Shown: positions 1 to 9,151 of the stretch, piece after piece
Layout of the letters: each line of letters opens with the position of its first letter
How positions within the stretch are numbered: the stretch's first letter is position 1
Assembly: GCF_003672135.1 (NCBI RefSeq)
Contig: NC_039513.1
Span: forward strand, 2,480,833-2,544,832
Source: Ooceraea biroi
Lineage: Eukaryota > Arthropoda > Insecta > Hymenoptera > Formicidae
Direction: 5' to 3'
Length of the DNA stretch: 64,000 nt
Notes under the pieces: generated by a model
Databases searched by the model: none
What the model was told of the DNA's origin: nothing
Seen by the model: only the letters and a program-made list of their open reading frames with translations
Translations under genes and position numbers: made by a program

Positions 1-66
1 TTAAAACTAATGGTTTACAATAAATTTCTATTTATTTTAAAATGACTTACTTAATATTAATAAAAT
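1..66. other. AT-rich flank, nothing recognised
   Basis: Short AT-rich sequence before the target duplication of the Penelope-like element. No coding or repeat signal seen. Confidence 0.5.
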
Positions 67-77
67 AAATATTATTA
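67..77. repeat. 11-bp target site duplication, left copy (Penelope-like)
   Basis: AAATATTATTA abuts the element at 78 and recurs exactly at 4619-4629 on the other side. Confidence 0.85.
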
Positions 78-179
78 CAACAAGCAATATGTGAGACGCC
101 AGGAAATCAATGCAAATAAGTCTTCTTCCTTCTGTCGACCACACACTGGCAAATTTATTAAAATTAACGGCTACACAAC
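78..179 (-). repeat. Terminal direct repeat (pseudo-LTR), 3' copy of the Penelope-like element
   Basis: Matches 4517-4618 over 102 bp with three substitutions. It begins CAACAAGCAATATG and ends CTACACAAC on the plus strand. Short open frames in both copies (110-292, 4549-4746) come from this repeat and are not genes. Confidence 0.9.
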
Positions 180-213
180 GTTTCGACCCAAGTTCGGGCC
201 CTTTTCAAGTGTC
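174..213 (-). ncRNA. Possible degenerate hammerhead ribozyme core next to the 3' terminal repeat
   Basis: On the minus strand there is CTTGAAAAG (201-209), then a stem GGCCC/GGGTC (196-200 with 185-189, six-base loop), then GAAAC (180-184). The order resembles the hammerhead core CUGANGA, stem II, GAAA. Hammerhead motifs are known in Penelope pseudo-LTRs. Here the first core box is imperfect and no convincing stem I or cleavage triplet was found. The motif sits where such ribozymes occur in this class, so it is more likely a decayed copy than chance, but activity is not supported. Confidence 0.3.
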
Positions 214-456
214 GAGACTCAGTTATTTTCTACAAACAATATTCAGAGAATTACAAATTGAACAAAAAATACAAATAAAACCGATTATATGACATAAAAT
301 TTACGGAAAATTTACAAATTAAACTTAATAATTAGTAATGTCGCTTACTGACTGAAAACAACTGAATATACAATCCAGAGAGAACCATCTTATAGACACA
401 GCACTCAAGACATTCTGACAAAGACTGTGTGCCTCGAAAACAAGAATCAAACCTCT

Positions 457-737
457 CTACAAAATATTTTCGTAAATGAAGGGGAAGTTCTCTGTGTCTT
501 TCTGTAGATTGATCGCTTTCGAATGTTTTTTTATGAAAAACATCTCGGCAATTTCCCTCTTCCTTCTATGTTGCTCATGATGGAGAATATTAACATTGCA
601 CCAATTAAAATTGGTAAATATGGTCGTTGTTTAACCTATGTTTGCTTACTACAGAAAGACAGTTATCCTGCTTCGAGATGTCAGATCTGTGTTCTTTGAT
701 ACGCGTTTCAAGATGTCTCTTGGTTTGACCTATGTAG
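457..737 (-). pseudogene. Penelope-like GIY-YIG endonuclease domain (C-terminal part, frameshifted)
   Basis: The GIY half (GVVYKIDC, around 755-780) lies at the end of the preceding RT frame. The YIG half (YIGQTKRHLETRIKEH) continues one frame over from 737. A further frameshift near 600 is followed by a basic stretch with EQHRRKREIAEM and then a typical short tail ending at a stop at 457-459. In this element class the endonuclease nicks the chromosomal target for reverse transcription. At least two frame changes mean no full-length product. Confidence 0.8.
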
Positions 738-1629
738 CACGATCGCAATTCAAGCAATCGATTTTGTACACTACGCCTGTGTGCTGACCATCACTCAACC
801 TATCCTTACCAAGTCTGATGACACTATTGAGTCTCTTTGGTATCGTGTAAATGCAATCCATGCCGGCTTGATTTAAAACATGTCGAATGTTACCACTCAA
901 ACCTTCAATGTAAGGTATCGTTATGCGAGTTTTGTTTAAATGCCTATCATTATTGCTGTCACTGGAATTACTATTCCTAATGGATCTGAGTCTGTTGTTA
1001 ATATGTCTGTTGATAAAACTTGTCGGATAACAGTTATTAGTTAAAATGGTTTTGACCAACTCGATATTGGAGTCATGAAACCTGGAGTCGGACAATAAGA
1101 TAGCACGGTCAATTAATCCGGATATAACGCTGATATTGTGTCTAGTTGGATGACCCGAAAATTGATTGATGTACCTTCCTGAAAAGGTGGGTTTACGATA
1201 CCAATTTGTAATCAATGCATTCTTGTCACGAGTAATAGTGACGTCCAAAAAATTAATGGAACCATTGCTTTTAATCTCACTAGTAAATTGTAATCTGGTA
1301 CGATAGTTGTTAAACACCTCAAGAACTTTGTCTATTTTATTACTCGGTAAAATCATGAACACATCGTCCACATATCTATAAAAAGTTTGTAAAGCAAAGT
1401 CCAACTTATTAATACAATCAGATTCAAGGTCATCCAAAACCATGTCCGCAATTATCGGTGAAAGTGGTGAGCCCATCGGACTTCCAAAAATTTGCTCATA
1501 AAACACCGTCAAAACTGAAGCTTGTGGAACTTAACACTAAATCTACCACGTATAGAAATTGGTCCAAATTAAACTTGACTGACTCACTAATATAATGCCA
1601 TCTTCTCGTTATGGCTTTTAATGCAAGGT
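730..1629 (-). pseudogene. Penelope-like reverse transcriptase, palm/thumb half
   Basis: The frame at 730-1512 carries GSPMGSPLSP and the catalytic box YRYVDDVF, then the conserved region with FLDVTI and WYRKPTFSGRYINQFSGH, and runs into the GIY motif. The segment 1513-1629 continues upstream in another frame (ITRRWHYIS through a stretch ending VLSSTSFSF). These are diagnostic Penelope RT blocks. The reading stops exactly at the solo LTR (1630) and resumes beyond it at 2395. The catalytic Asp pair is still present, but the domain is split and frameshifted. Confidence 0.9.
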
Positions 1630-2394
1630 TGTTCGGGATTGAAGGAGTTTAGTGAACTGGACGGGTGAATATTCGAGCGAACGTTCTCGATCATTGTCTC
1701 CGTCGTCCGAAGTGTTCGTCTCAGCCAAATACAAATAGATTCGTCAACATACTCTCTGACAAACAGCCTAGTCGAAACCAGACGCTGAGGAAAAATAAAC
1801 ATGATCTACAAACGGTCTTGCCTGTCAATCACTTGATTATCGCAAGAGGCATGCGCGAGCGAGTGACGGAATCGGGCGACGGCCAATCATGGCTCCAAGA
1901 GCTCTCTCGCGCATGTCTCGTCGTTCGTTGCTAGATGCTCTTGGTCACTCGTGCCAATAGATCGCGAGGCTCTGAGGTCACCCCGAAAACTTCAAAAGCA
2001 TTGGTCGAGGCGGAAGGTTCCCCCGTTCAAAATTGGGCATAAATAGTCACGCGACAAAGAGCCGAAGCAGAGATCGACTTTCGCCGTGCCACTAGAGAAA
2101 CCGCTGATAACCGCATTGTTAAACCGCTCTGTTCTCGCGCAATTAATCGTTGCCCCGTATCTGAGGTTCACTGCTGTGAGTCGTCGTGAACCTTCACCGC
2201 GCTGAAGTGACTTTCGAAGACATTGTACATAGTGTAAATAGATCAGTTGTTATTTGTGCTCGTGAGAAAGAAAAGGGAATAAAATCACAAAAAAAAGGAG
2301 AATTCTGTGCCGACTTTTGTAGTGATTCGTGCCGTCCCCTTGTGTCGTTCGCTCATCAAGAGTCACCGCGAGCACTTAGTCGACCTCGCGAATA
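1630..2394 (+). mobile_element. Solo LTR nested in the Penelope-like RT
   Basis: The 765-bp insert is bounded by a 5-bp direct repeat AAGGT (1625-1629 and 2395-2399). Discounting the insert and one AAGGT copy, the RT reading frame is continuous across the junction, which fixes the borders to the base. The insert starts TGTTCGGG. On the plus strand it has a TATA-like ATAAATA at 2039-2045 and AATAAA at 2278-2283, the order expected in an LTR. It contains no long coding frame. Five-base duplications fit Gypsy, Bel/Pao or Copia integrases. The family is not identified, and the 3' end (GCGAATA) departs from the usual CA. Confidence 0.75.
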
Positions 2395-2399
2395 AAGGT

Positions 2400-2709
2400 C
2401 TTTCGGAATGTTAGTAAACAAAGAAACTACGTCAAATGAGACCATGGTTTCATTCTGTTCAATAGTCAAATTCTTAATATTATTTACAAAGGACCAACTA
2501 TCTTTTACGTGTGATCTAGGTTTAGGAATGGAGTTCCTTAAGATTCCATGGATAAAGCAGGCAATATTATACAAAGGGTTACCGATAGTAAATACTATAA
2601 TTCTCAACGGAAACCCCGGCTTGTGAATTTTAGGTAAGCCATAGCATCTCGCAATGCTGCAGGTAGTGGTGTGTAACCATTTATATGTGACATCATCAAT
2701 CAAGCCCAA
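2400..2709 (-). pseudogene. Penelope-like reverse transcriptase, fingers part
   Basis: This frame contains LPKIHKPG followed by PLR, and SFDVVSLFTNIP with the first catalytic Asp, both classical Penelope RT motifs. It runs to AAGGT at 2395-2399, where the solo LTR interrupts it. Upstream, 2710-2885 preserves MVTKADKGQVTVVMNKSTY in other frames. Confidence 0.9.
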
Positions 2710-3721
2710 ACTTTAACCAACTCATTAACCCTTCTCATTAAACATTTCGTTGGATCTTTATTTAGTTTTTTATGTGTTTTGGTCACTAAATAACTTATTC
2801 ATTTGTTGTATGTAAGTAGATTTGTTCATTACAACTGTAACTTGTCCTTTGTCAGCTTTAGTAACCATGATGTCGATATTGTCTTTTAAAACTCTTTTGC
2901 ACCGATTAAAGGCTCTAAGTATGTACTTGTCAACGTAATTAAAATGATGAGTTTTCTAAAAAAGAATTTCAACAAATTACAAACTGAACTCCTGGCTACA
3001 TTGATGGTGTCACTAGGCAATTTGAAAAGTCCAGACTCGAAGTTCTTAATTACTTCCAAAACAAAACCAACATGATTCCTGCCATTATTCGTATCTACTG
3101 ACAACGCAAACCTATCTCCCAAACTCAAAATGTTTCTTACATTATCCGGTATAACTGTATCACTGACATTGACCAGCCATTTACTTCTGTCGTTATTTAA
3201 AAACAAAAAACATTGGATTCTGAACCTGTAATAGTTTATTAAATTTCTTAACTAATTTATCTTTCGTATTATTATTGTGAGACTCTATTCGATTCTTATT
3301 GAGACTAAAAAACCTATTGATGATGTTGACAGGTACATGAGAAGAAAGCAATGTGTTTTCTATTTCCTTAACTTTTTTTACGTATATATTTAATATGACA
3401 GTTAATATCTTTAATTTCAAGATTCAATAGTTTCCTATTGTGTCTGTATTTTACTTTACGAAACTTGCGCTTTACTAATTCGCTGCGAAACACCACAGAA
3501 GAGCGTTGTCGATGTATATGTGCTGGTAATATGTCGAAGCGTCTGCATCTCAATAAAAATCTCAGTTGTTGGACGGATGTACATAGCATGAGGTTCAATC
3601 TGATCCAATATTTCAGTAGTGAGGCGATCCTACATCCATACTCAAAGGTTGTATGAATTTGTATCAGAAACATAGGATCACGATGGTGATACGCCCAGCG
3701 CTGAGCGCGAGGTCGGTGCAC
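2710..3721 (-). pseudogene. Penelope-like N-terminal region, several frameshifts
   Basis: Three overlapping frames (2886-3206, 3193-3420, 3368-3721) read in order as the basic, helical N-terminal region usual ahead of the Penelope RT. It includes LRFLLRCRRFDILPAH, HVPVNIINRFFSLN and DRSKWLVNVSDTVIPDNV. Frames change near 2935, 3200 and 3410. No enzymatic domain is known for this part. The start codon cannot be fixed because the 5' portion may also be shifted. Confidence 0.75.
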
Positions 3722-4516
3722 ACTAGATTATGTAATCTCGATCGGGATTTGACACTAAGGCGAGACGGCAGACAAAAGAATGTAAACGTTGAATTTCCGA
3801 AAAAGCGGTATATTTAGTCGATTTCATAGAATATCGGTCGCGGTCGAGAGCTTCCGGATTACTGACGTTGGCTTGGTCTCGCTGCTACTCTTTTGCTGGT
3901 TGGTGAACAAATCTTTGACTTTCGTCAGGCGGATATCTTCACGCGAAATACTCTGACCTGTGTCAGGCGGAGATCTTGCCGCGAATACTCTCGTAATAGC
4001 TCTCAGACCAGTCGTCAAATTCACAAACGAAAAACTTCGGTTTGGCACAAGAGATGCTGAGGACCCAATTCGTGAAACTGGGCGTCGAAAAATCGTTCGA
4101 TCGAGTTACGGACAACGGGCACTTCGCGGTTGACCGAGAGTTGAGCTGATCGAACTGAGAAGTCTTGCTCGATAGAGAATCGTTAGACGACTGTGTGTTT
4201 TTCCACTTGTTTGTTCGACTCATCGGTACAAGAATCTCCCGTTTTCCGCCAGCTCCGATCGAACGACGATTCGAGTTGCCCATATATGGGCATCGCTAGT
4301 CGTTTCGACCGGTGTTTGTCGAAATCCAGAACACAATATTTGTCTCAGATTCTGACAAACACCGGACGACCGGAGTCTTTACAAAGGCCCGTTGTTTCGT
4401 AGATTATAATTCCGTTGCGAATCTAATTTTCTTATGGTCAATTCCGAACAAAGGTCATGGACACGAAAAATCCTTCTGCAGTAAACACCATGTTTAGGTC
4501 AATGGTGAGATAATTA
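3722..4516 (-). other. 5' untranslated part of the Penelope-like element
   Basis: No RT-like sequence is recognised between the N-terminal coding remnant and the 5' terminal repeat. A perfect 12-bp inverted repeat (4309-4320 with 4354-4365, 33-base loop) could form a hairpin in the transcript. Open frames here (for example 3963-4283) show no recognisable domain. Confidence 0.5.
4309..4365. repeat. Inverted repeat, 12-bp arms
   Basis: CCGGTGTTTGTC at 4309-4320 pairs with GACAAACACCGG at 4354-4365. It lies in the 5' part of the Penelope-like element. Confidence 0.7.
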
Positions 4517-4618
4517 CAACAAGCAATATGTGAGACGCCAGAAACTCAATGCAAATAAGTCTTCTTCCTTCTGTCGACCACACACTAGCAAATTTATTAA
4601 AATTAACGGCTACACAAC
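4517..4618 (-). repeat. Terminal direct repeat (pseudo-LTR), 5' copy of the Penelope-like element
   Basis: Second copy of the 102-bp repeat, at the 5' end of the minus-strand element and directly followed by the target duplication at 4619. Confidence 0.9.
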
Positions 4619-4629
4619 AAATATTATTA
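4619..4629. repeat. 11-bp target site duplication, right copy (Penelope-like)
   Basis: Exact copy of 67-77, immediately outside the right terminal repeat. Confidence 0.85.
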
Positions 4630-4809
4630 CTGTTATTATTATGTTATTATTATTACTTTTTATTTTATATTTATTTAGTTAATTTTTCTGTTTTCTTGTT
4701 TTACAATTTTATTTTAAACACTAACTTTTTTAAATCGATAATTTAAATAACGATAATAAGATAACACAGTTATATAATGTAAAATTAACAATAACAAAAC
4801 ATGTTGTCG

Positions 4810-4826
4810 TGTGCGTGCATGCGTGC

Positions 4827-4857
<31 letters not shown>

Positions 4858-4876
4858 TACGTACGTACGTACGCAC
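4810..4876. repeat. Compound microsatellite (GC)n(GT)n(ACGT)n
   Basis: Alternating purine-pyrimidine tract: GC dinucleotides, then GT, then ACGT units. It lies just past the C-terminal end of the Harbinger gene and produces spurious Cys/Arg/Val-rich frames on both strands. Confidence 0.9.
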
Positions 4877-4882
4877 TTATAT

Positions 4883-5201
4883 TTATTCGTCCGCATATAC
4901 GCCTCTTTGGACATAGTCATGCTGCCATTCCACTTCTCCAACTTCAGATACAAAATAATCACTCAGAGTACTCCTTTGAGCTTCGGCACGTCTTACGTCA
5001 TTGTTTTCTTCAAAAACGTTTGGTACGTTAATCCAAGGTAAATCCTAAAACATTTAAAAACATTAAATTATTATTTTCAAAGATTACGTTACGTTTACTT
5101 TTATTTGTTTACCTGGTTAGCATCATTATCATTATTATTAAAATTTGGTTCCTGGCTGTACATTTTAGATCCACTGCGTTGCTCCTCTTTCAATATGTAA
5201 T
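4883..5201 (-). pseudogene. Harbinger/PIF transposase, C-terminal exons (separated from the rest by Gypsy)
   Basis: Reading minus from 5201, the frame of the 13546-13863 segment continues without a shift to 5113. A 68-bp GT-AG intron follows (5045-5112), then an exon encoding QRSTLSDYFVSEVGEVEWQ and stopping at 4883-4885. This tail is the usual end of DDE_4 (HARBI1-like) nucleases. The Gypsy element sits between the two parts with a GTAAT duplication, so the two windows belong to one old gene. The tail itself has no visible frame damage. Confidence 0.8.
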
Positions 5202-5541
5202 TGTTGGGATGGTTGCGTTTAAATTCAACGCTTAGAGAAGTGCCTCACGTGAGGCGCGACCGAACGGGGGTGCGTTCCAAAACTGTACCAGGGTTCTCTC
5301 CCTCTCTCTTATTCTCACTCTTGTATCTTTCTCACTTTAACGTGGCGAGGTTACCAAAGTAGGTTGGAACGCACCCCAGTAGGCGCGCGATTGAGCAGAG
5401 CACGTAAGACTGGGAAGCGAGCGAGATCGGCTAAGCGACTGAAATAGTTTTTAGTTTTCTTTATAAGTAGTCACACGTTTTATTTTACGTTTTGTATATT
5501 TCCTTATTGTGTGCAATAAACGCTTACCAAACGACACAACA
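5202..5541 (+). repeat. Gypsy 5' LTR, carrying a 112-bp insertion
   Basis: Matches the 3' LTR (13304-13540) apart from a few substitutions, a small rearrangement near 5243-5260, and an extra 112 bp at 5268-5379. It contains AATAAA at about 5515, near the 3' end of the LTR. Confidence 0.9.
5268..5379. mobile_element. Short terminal-inverted-repeat insertion (MITE-like) in the Gypsy 5' LTR
   Basis: Present only in the 5' LTR. The ends are perfect 14-bp inverted repeats GGGGTGCGTTCCAA (5267-5280) and its complement (5364-5377). The interior is CT-rich. A target duplication could not be defined, so the superfamily is open. Confidence 0.65.
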
Positions 5542-5544
5542 AAT

Positions 5545-5566
5545 TGGCGCTGCGGAAATTTTCGAA
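5545..5566 (+). promoter_or_regulatory. Gypsy primer-binding site
   Basis: TGGCGC starts three bases after the 5' LTR, followed by a stretch whose complement contains GGTTCGA, like a tRNA T-arm. This is consistent with priming by a tRNA 3' end ending GCGCCA. The tRNA species was not determined. Confidence 0.55.
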
Positions 5567-5577
5567 CCGGAGGAAAT

Positions 5578-6600
5578 ATGTCGTTCGAACAGATTCTACA
5601 AACGCTAGCAATAACTGCGCAGAACCAGCAACAGCTTTTGAGCCAGCTAAGCGAGTCGCAGAGGCAGTTGACCGACGCTATCACACGTCAAGTACACGGT
5701 AACACGGTTGACGACAGCACAGTGATGCATGCAAAATCGTCACAATTTTCTAACCTCGCTGCACGACTTGGTAAGTTTGTCCATGATCCTACGAGGGGCA
5801 AAACCTTCACGCTATGGTACGAACGTCACGAAGGCACTTTTGTCGAGGGTACGAAAGATCTCACGGAAGAAGAGTACAAGGAATTGCTTTTGCATGCTCT
5901 CGGTGACGATGAATATCAACGGTTGCTTAGTCGCGTATCTCCGAAGAAACCGCACGAATTTAGTTTCAAGGACCTCGTGTCACACTTGAAGAAACAATTC
6001 CATGATAATAAAACCCTTTTTCAACGTCGTTTCGAAGCCTTAAATTTTCGTGCTTCTCGGTCGAATACTGCTTTAGAAATACTTGATAAAGTAAACGTTC
6101 TTGGGGATGCTTTTGAGATCGAAAATTTCAATATTGACCAACTAAAGATCCTCCTCGCAGTTCTCGCGCTCAGCGATCATGCCTATCATGCGGAACGGAC
6201 GGTTTTTTTCAAAGTGGCATCAGAGAAGGAAGACTGTACGTTCGAAAACATCCGGGAAGTTTGCTACGCATACGCTAACCGTACTGCAGACATTATGCGT
6301 GTCGAAGGTCAACGTCTTGACGAGGTAAATGCGGTTAAACAGTCAGCGACGAAACCGACGAAGGACAAAGGCTCTAAGTTCAAAGACAAGAAAGCAGCTT
6401 CTTCTAAGTTTCGGCTTTGCTATGGTTGCGGTGCTACAGATCATAAACGCATCGACTGCCCTTTCAAGAAACTCGAATGCAGAGCATGCAACAAAATAGG
6501 TCACATCGCAAAGGTTTGTTTATCCAAGCAACAAGGTAAAGTCAACACGATTCAGCTACAAGGTGTTCTTGGCACAGGACACAAGCATCGTAAATTCGCA
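5578..6600 (+). pseudogene. gag: Gypsy gag (capsid/nucleocapsid), truncated by insertion
   Basis: Start chosen at ATG 5578, the first ATG after the PBS in the open frame. The product begins with a Gln-rich helical segment, then a capsid-like region. It ends with two CX2CX4HX4C zinc knuckles (CYGCGATDHKRIDC and CRACNKIGHIAKVC), the RNA-binding nucleocapsid signature. The frame stays open to 6696, but from 6601 the residues come from the inserted element. Gag would form the virus-like particle in the cytoplasm. The protease frame resumes at 10115. Confidence 0.85.
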
Positions 6601-6840
6601 GATATCAAGAGACACGGTAGTGTCTCGCGCCAAGTATACGCGCAGCAAGACCGACCGTGTACTGTTACGCGAAGCGACGTTTTCAGACACGCTTAGATTA
6701 TCAGATCTTAATAACCTCTAAAAAGATCATTTTCAGAGTAACCTCAATGGATAGCTTGGGGTCGAATTATATAAGAAAAGTTTTTTTTCTATGTGCATTA
6801 CGAGTGCAGATATTACGATGCAAAGTCTGAAATTGGAAAA
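6601..6840 (-). repeat. Terminal repeat of the GATATC family, copy A
   Basis: The reverse complement aligns through most of its length with 15378-15617, sharing ATCGNAATATCT, AAGCTATCCATTGAG and GCGCGTATACTTGGCGCGAG, and ending GATATC. Confidence 0.75.
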
Positions 6841-7118
6841 TTTTCGATTAAGAGACGTCGTTATTATTATTATCATTACGGTCGTTGTCGTTTGTGCAGT
6901 ACATTTTTCTATTCCTAGATGGCAGCAGCAGCAGTCGGTCTTTTAATGTATAGGGTACTCATTGCGGCTCGAAAACCCCGTCGAATGGGCCCTGAACGAA
7001 CCCTCTAGAACGCTCCATTCGCGATATCGCGAAAAAACTATTTTTCAAAGATAATTGCGAATATCTCGGAAACTATGAGAGAAGTAAAGTCAAGACGATT
7101 CAACATGATTGCTCTATT

Positions 7119-7188
7119 CTAAACATATGTTTATAACATATAAACATATTTCTAAACATATGTTTATATGTTATAAACATATGTTTAG
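7119..7188. repeat. Perfect 30-bp inverted repeat, AT-rich
   Basis: 7119-7148 and 7159-7188 are perfect reverse complements with a 10-base loop. The arms are built from AACATATGTTTAT-type words. It directly precedes the USP-like segment. Confidence 0.85.
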
Positions 7189-7191
7189 AAA

Positions 7192-8047
7192 TATATATTT
7201 AGAATATGTCAAAACTTACGACAAAATGTTGCTTGGGTTTTACATGGTTTACAAAATACAGATAATGTTTCGTGTTATGCAAATGCAGCATTACAATGTC
7301 TAATGCATTTAAGTCCTATTAGAAAACAATTGGTGAAGTGTAATAAATCAGATGTTTTAAGAATGTTGATGCATCGATATGAAAATGGAATGTGCAATTT
7401 GAATACATATGCAGTACGGCAATATTTAGGAGAACCGTTTTCAATAAATGTAAAACGTGATGTGTTTGAGTTTCTTACAATCCTGTTCACTAAATATGAT
7501 TGTATAAGACAACTGGTAGAGTAATTTCTACTAGTCGATGTAAATCTTGTGATTATACAAAGGAATTTACTTGTAACTATGTAGTTATTTCAATACCTAT
7601 TAACAATTTGGGGAAAAAAGCTATACTCTTAATGATTTATTAAATGTTACAGTTTCACATTGGTGTGAATCTGATGGGTCATGCGAACAGCGTACAGGAA
7701 ATGATATTTTGTTTAAGAACGAATTAACAGTAACGAAAGATATAGTTATTATTCGTTTAGTATTATTTTCATCTCAAGATGATAAAATGATGAAAGTAAT
7801 ACGTAAATTTAATATATGTACTATTCCTACAACTAAAGTTTTAATAGCTAGACAAACGTATAAGCTTATGAATGCTATATTTCATAGTGGATTATGTATT
7901 GAGGATGGTCATTACACAAGTATATGTAGAGAAGGAATGTCTAGTAATTGGACTGAAGCTGATGATGCACAAATTAAAAAAAGACAATGGCCTAGAGGTG
8001 CTAAAGATATTTATATATTATTCTTACAAAAACTTGATAGTACATAA
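7192..8047 (+). pseudogene. Ubiquitin carboxyl-terminal hydrolase (USP, peptidase C19)-like domain, two frameshifts
   Basis: Frame 1 from 7246 reads GLQNTDNVSCYANAALQCL, a good match to the USP Cys box, with catalytic Cys in SCYANA. Near 7510 the frame changes and continues with a zinc-type CKSC pair (SRCKSCDYTKEFTC). After a second change near 7615 it runs to a His box, GHYTSICREG, then NWTEADDAQI and KDIYILFLQK, ending in a stop at 8045-8047. Cys box, CXXC and GHY...W...D boxes in order are the USP fold; USPs remove ubiquitin from proteins. At about 285 codons it is short but spans the domain. It lies inside a mobile element between that element's end and its tandem block, so it is probably cargo or an element gene rather than a host gene. 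Whether the frameshifts are decay or sequence error cannot be told. Confidence 0.7.
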
Positions 8048-8165
8048 AGTATATATCAGCTCCCGTATATATACAAGGTATATATACAAGGTATATATAC
8101 AAGGATTGCTTTGCGCCCGTATATATACAAGGATACAAGGTCGCTTTGCGCCCATACAGGGTTGG
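8048..8165. repeat. Tandem block of CCCGTATATATACAAGG-type units
   Basis: Units of about 17-30 bp alternate GTATATATACAAGG with TTGCGCCC. The reverse complement shares GGGCGCA-AGCGACC-TGT with the tandem block at 14935-15005 in copy 2, linking the two insertions. Confidence 0.7.
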
Positions 8166-8249
8166 TGAGAGTAAAAGAAGTGTTGCATAGTTGCAAAATT
8201 ATACTGTAATAAAGTAACTAATAATTTAGTGCGAAATATCATTTTGCTA

Positions 8250-9105
8250 ATAATAAATGTTATTAATGCCGTTAATAAAACGAAGAAAAAAAGAACTCTA
8301 CAAAAGTAATGATATCACAACAAAATTACCTTTTTAAAAAAAGGTACAAAAAAGGTGCCAAGTATACGCGCGCGAAGAAAAAAAGAACTCTACAAAAGTA
8401 ATGATATCAAACCATTGCGCCAACTATAAAAATGGGTATTTATGCAAATCAGAAAATCTATTATTTTATTATTATGTATACAACATCCTATTCCAATCCA
8501 AGCGTTGTTTTAATTCTCTTTAAATATTATTATAGTATTTTTTCACAAAAATGTATGAAATCTTCAAATTGCGCCAAGTGCAGAGAGAATGTATCGAAAA
8601 TTAATTATTGTACTATTTAAAAAACTCAAGTGGTAGTATTCTTATCAATTAGAAAAAGAATATATGTATATATTGTTTTGAAAAATTATTGTTGTACTAC
8701 TTTTAAAAAATAAAAAGTGATACATATCTTTTTATTGTCACTCTTCCTCTTCCAATCCAAGTGGTAGTAGCTTTCATTTATCACTTAGATTTTAATTTGT
8801 TTGAATTCTAATGGAAGGAATAGAAAACGTAATAGAAAAGAATAAAAGAGGTTACAGTACAAAATGTAAAAAAAATAATATTTAGTTAGTGCAAAACACT
8901 TGGTGCTGCTAGACCTCGCTACCGCCCCTTAACGCACGCATGCACTTCATATAAAACCTCAAGCTGCTCGTTCAGATATAAAACTGAAATCCAAGAAATT
9001 TTACGCATGCATAAGTGCTTATTATATTATTATGTATAAAACTTAAATCTAATCTAAATTTAACAAACAGCTTACATTTAATGATGAAAGATAGATAGAT
9101 AGATA

Positions 9106-9151
<46 letters not shown>

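Larger units (their letters stand above)
78..4618 (-). mobile_element. Penelope-like retroelement, full length but degenerate
   Basis: The element reads on the minus strand. Seen directly: a 102-bp direct repeat at both ends (78-179 and 4517-4618, three mismatches), an 11-bp target duplication AAATATTATTA outside it (67-77 and 4619-4629), and between them pieces of a Penelope-type reverse transcriptase followed by a GIY-YIG endonuclease. Terminal direct repeats (pseudo-LTRs), variable-length target duplications and the RT plus GIY-YIG pair are known hallmarks of Penelope-like elements. The coding region is broken by several frameshifts and by a nested solo LTR, so the copy is dead. The near-identical terminal repeats suggest moderate age, although two short repeats give little resolution. 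Confidence 0.9.

Noticed and set aside
110..292. 60-codon frame starting MQISLLPSVDHTLANLL, repeated at 4549-4746
   Set aside because: It lies in the Penelope terminal direct repeat and is antisense to the element. The duplication explains the identity.
1665..2395. Short frames inside the insert in the Penelope RT
   Set aside because: The insert behaves as a solo LTR with TATA and polyadenylation signals. The frames have no recognisable motif.
8432..8620. 62-codon frame identical to one at 9745-9933 on the other strand
   Set aside because: Identity is forced by the palindrome. The sequence is AT-rich with no domain, and the homologous arms in copy 2 do not keep the frame.
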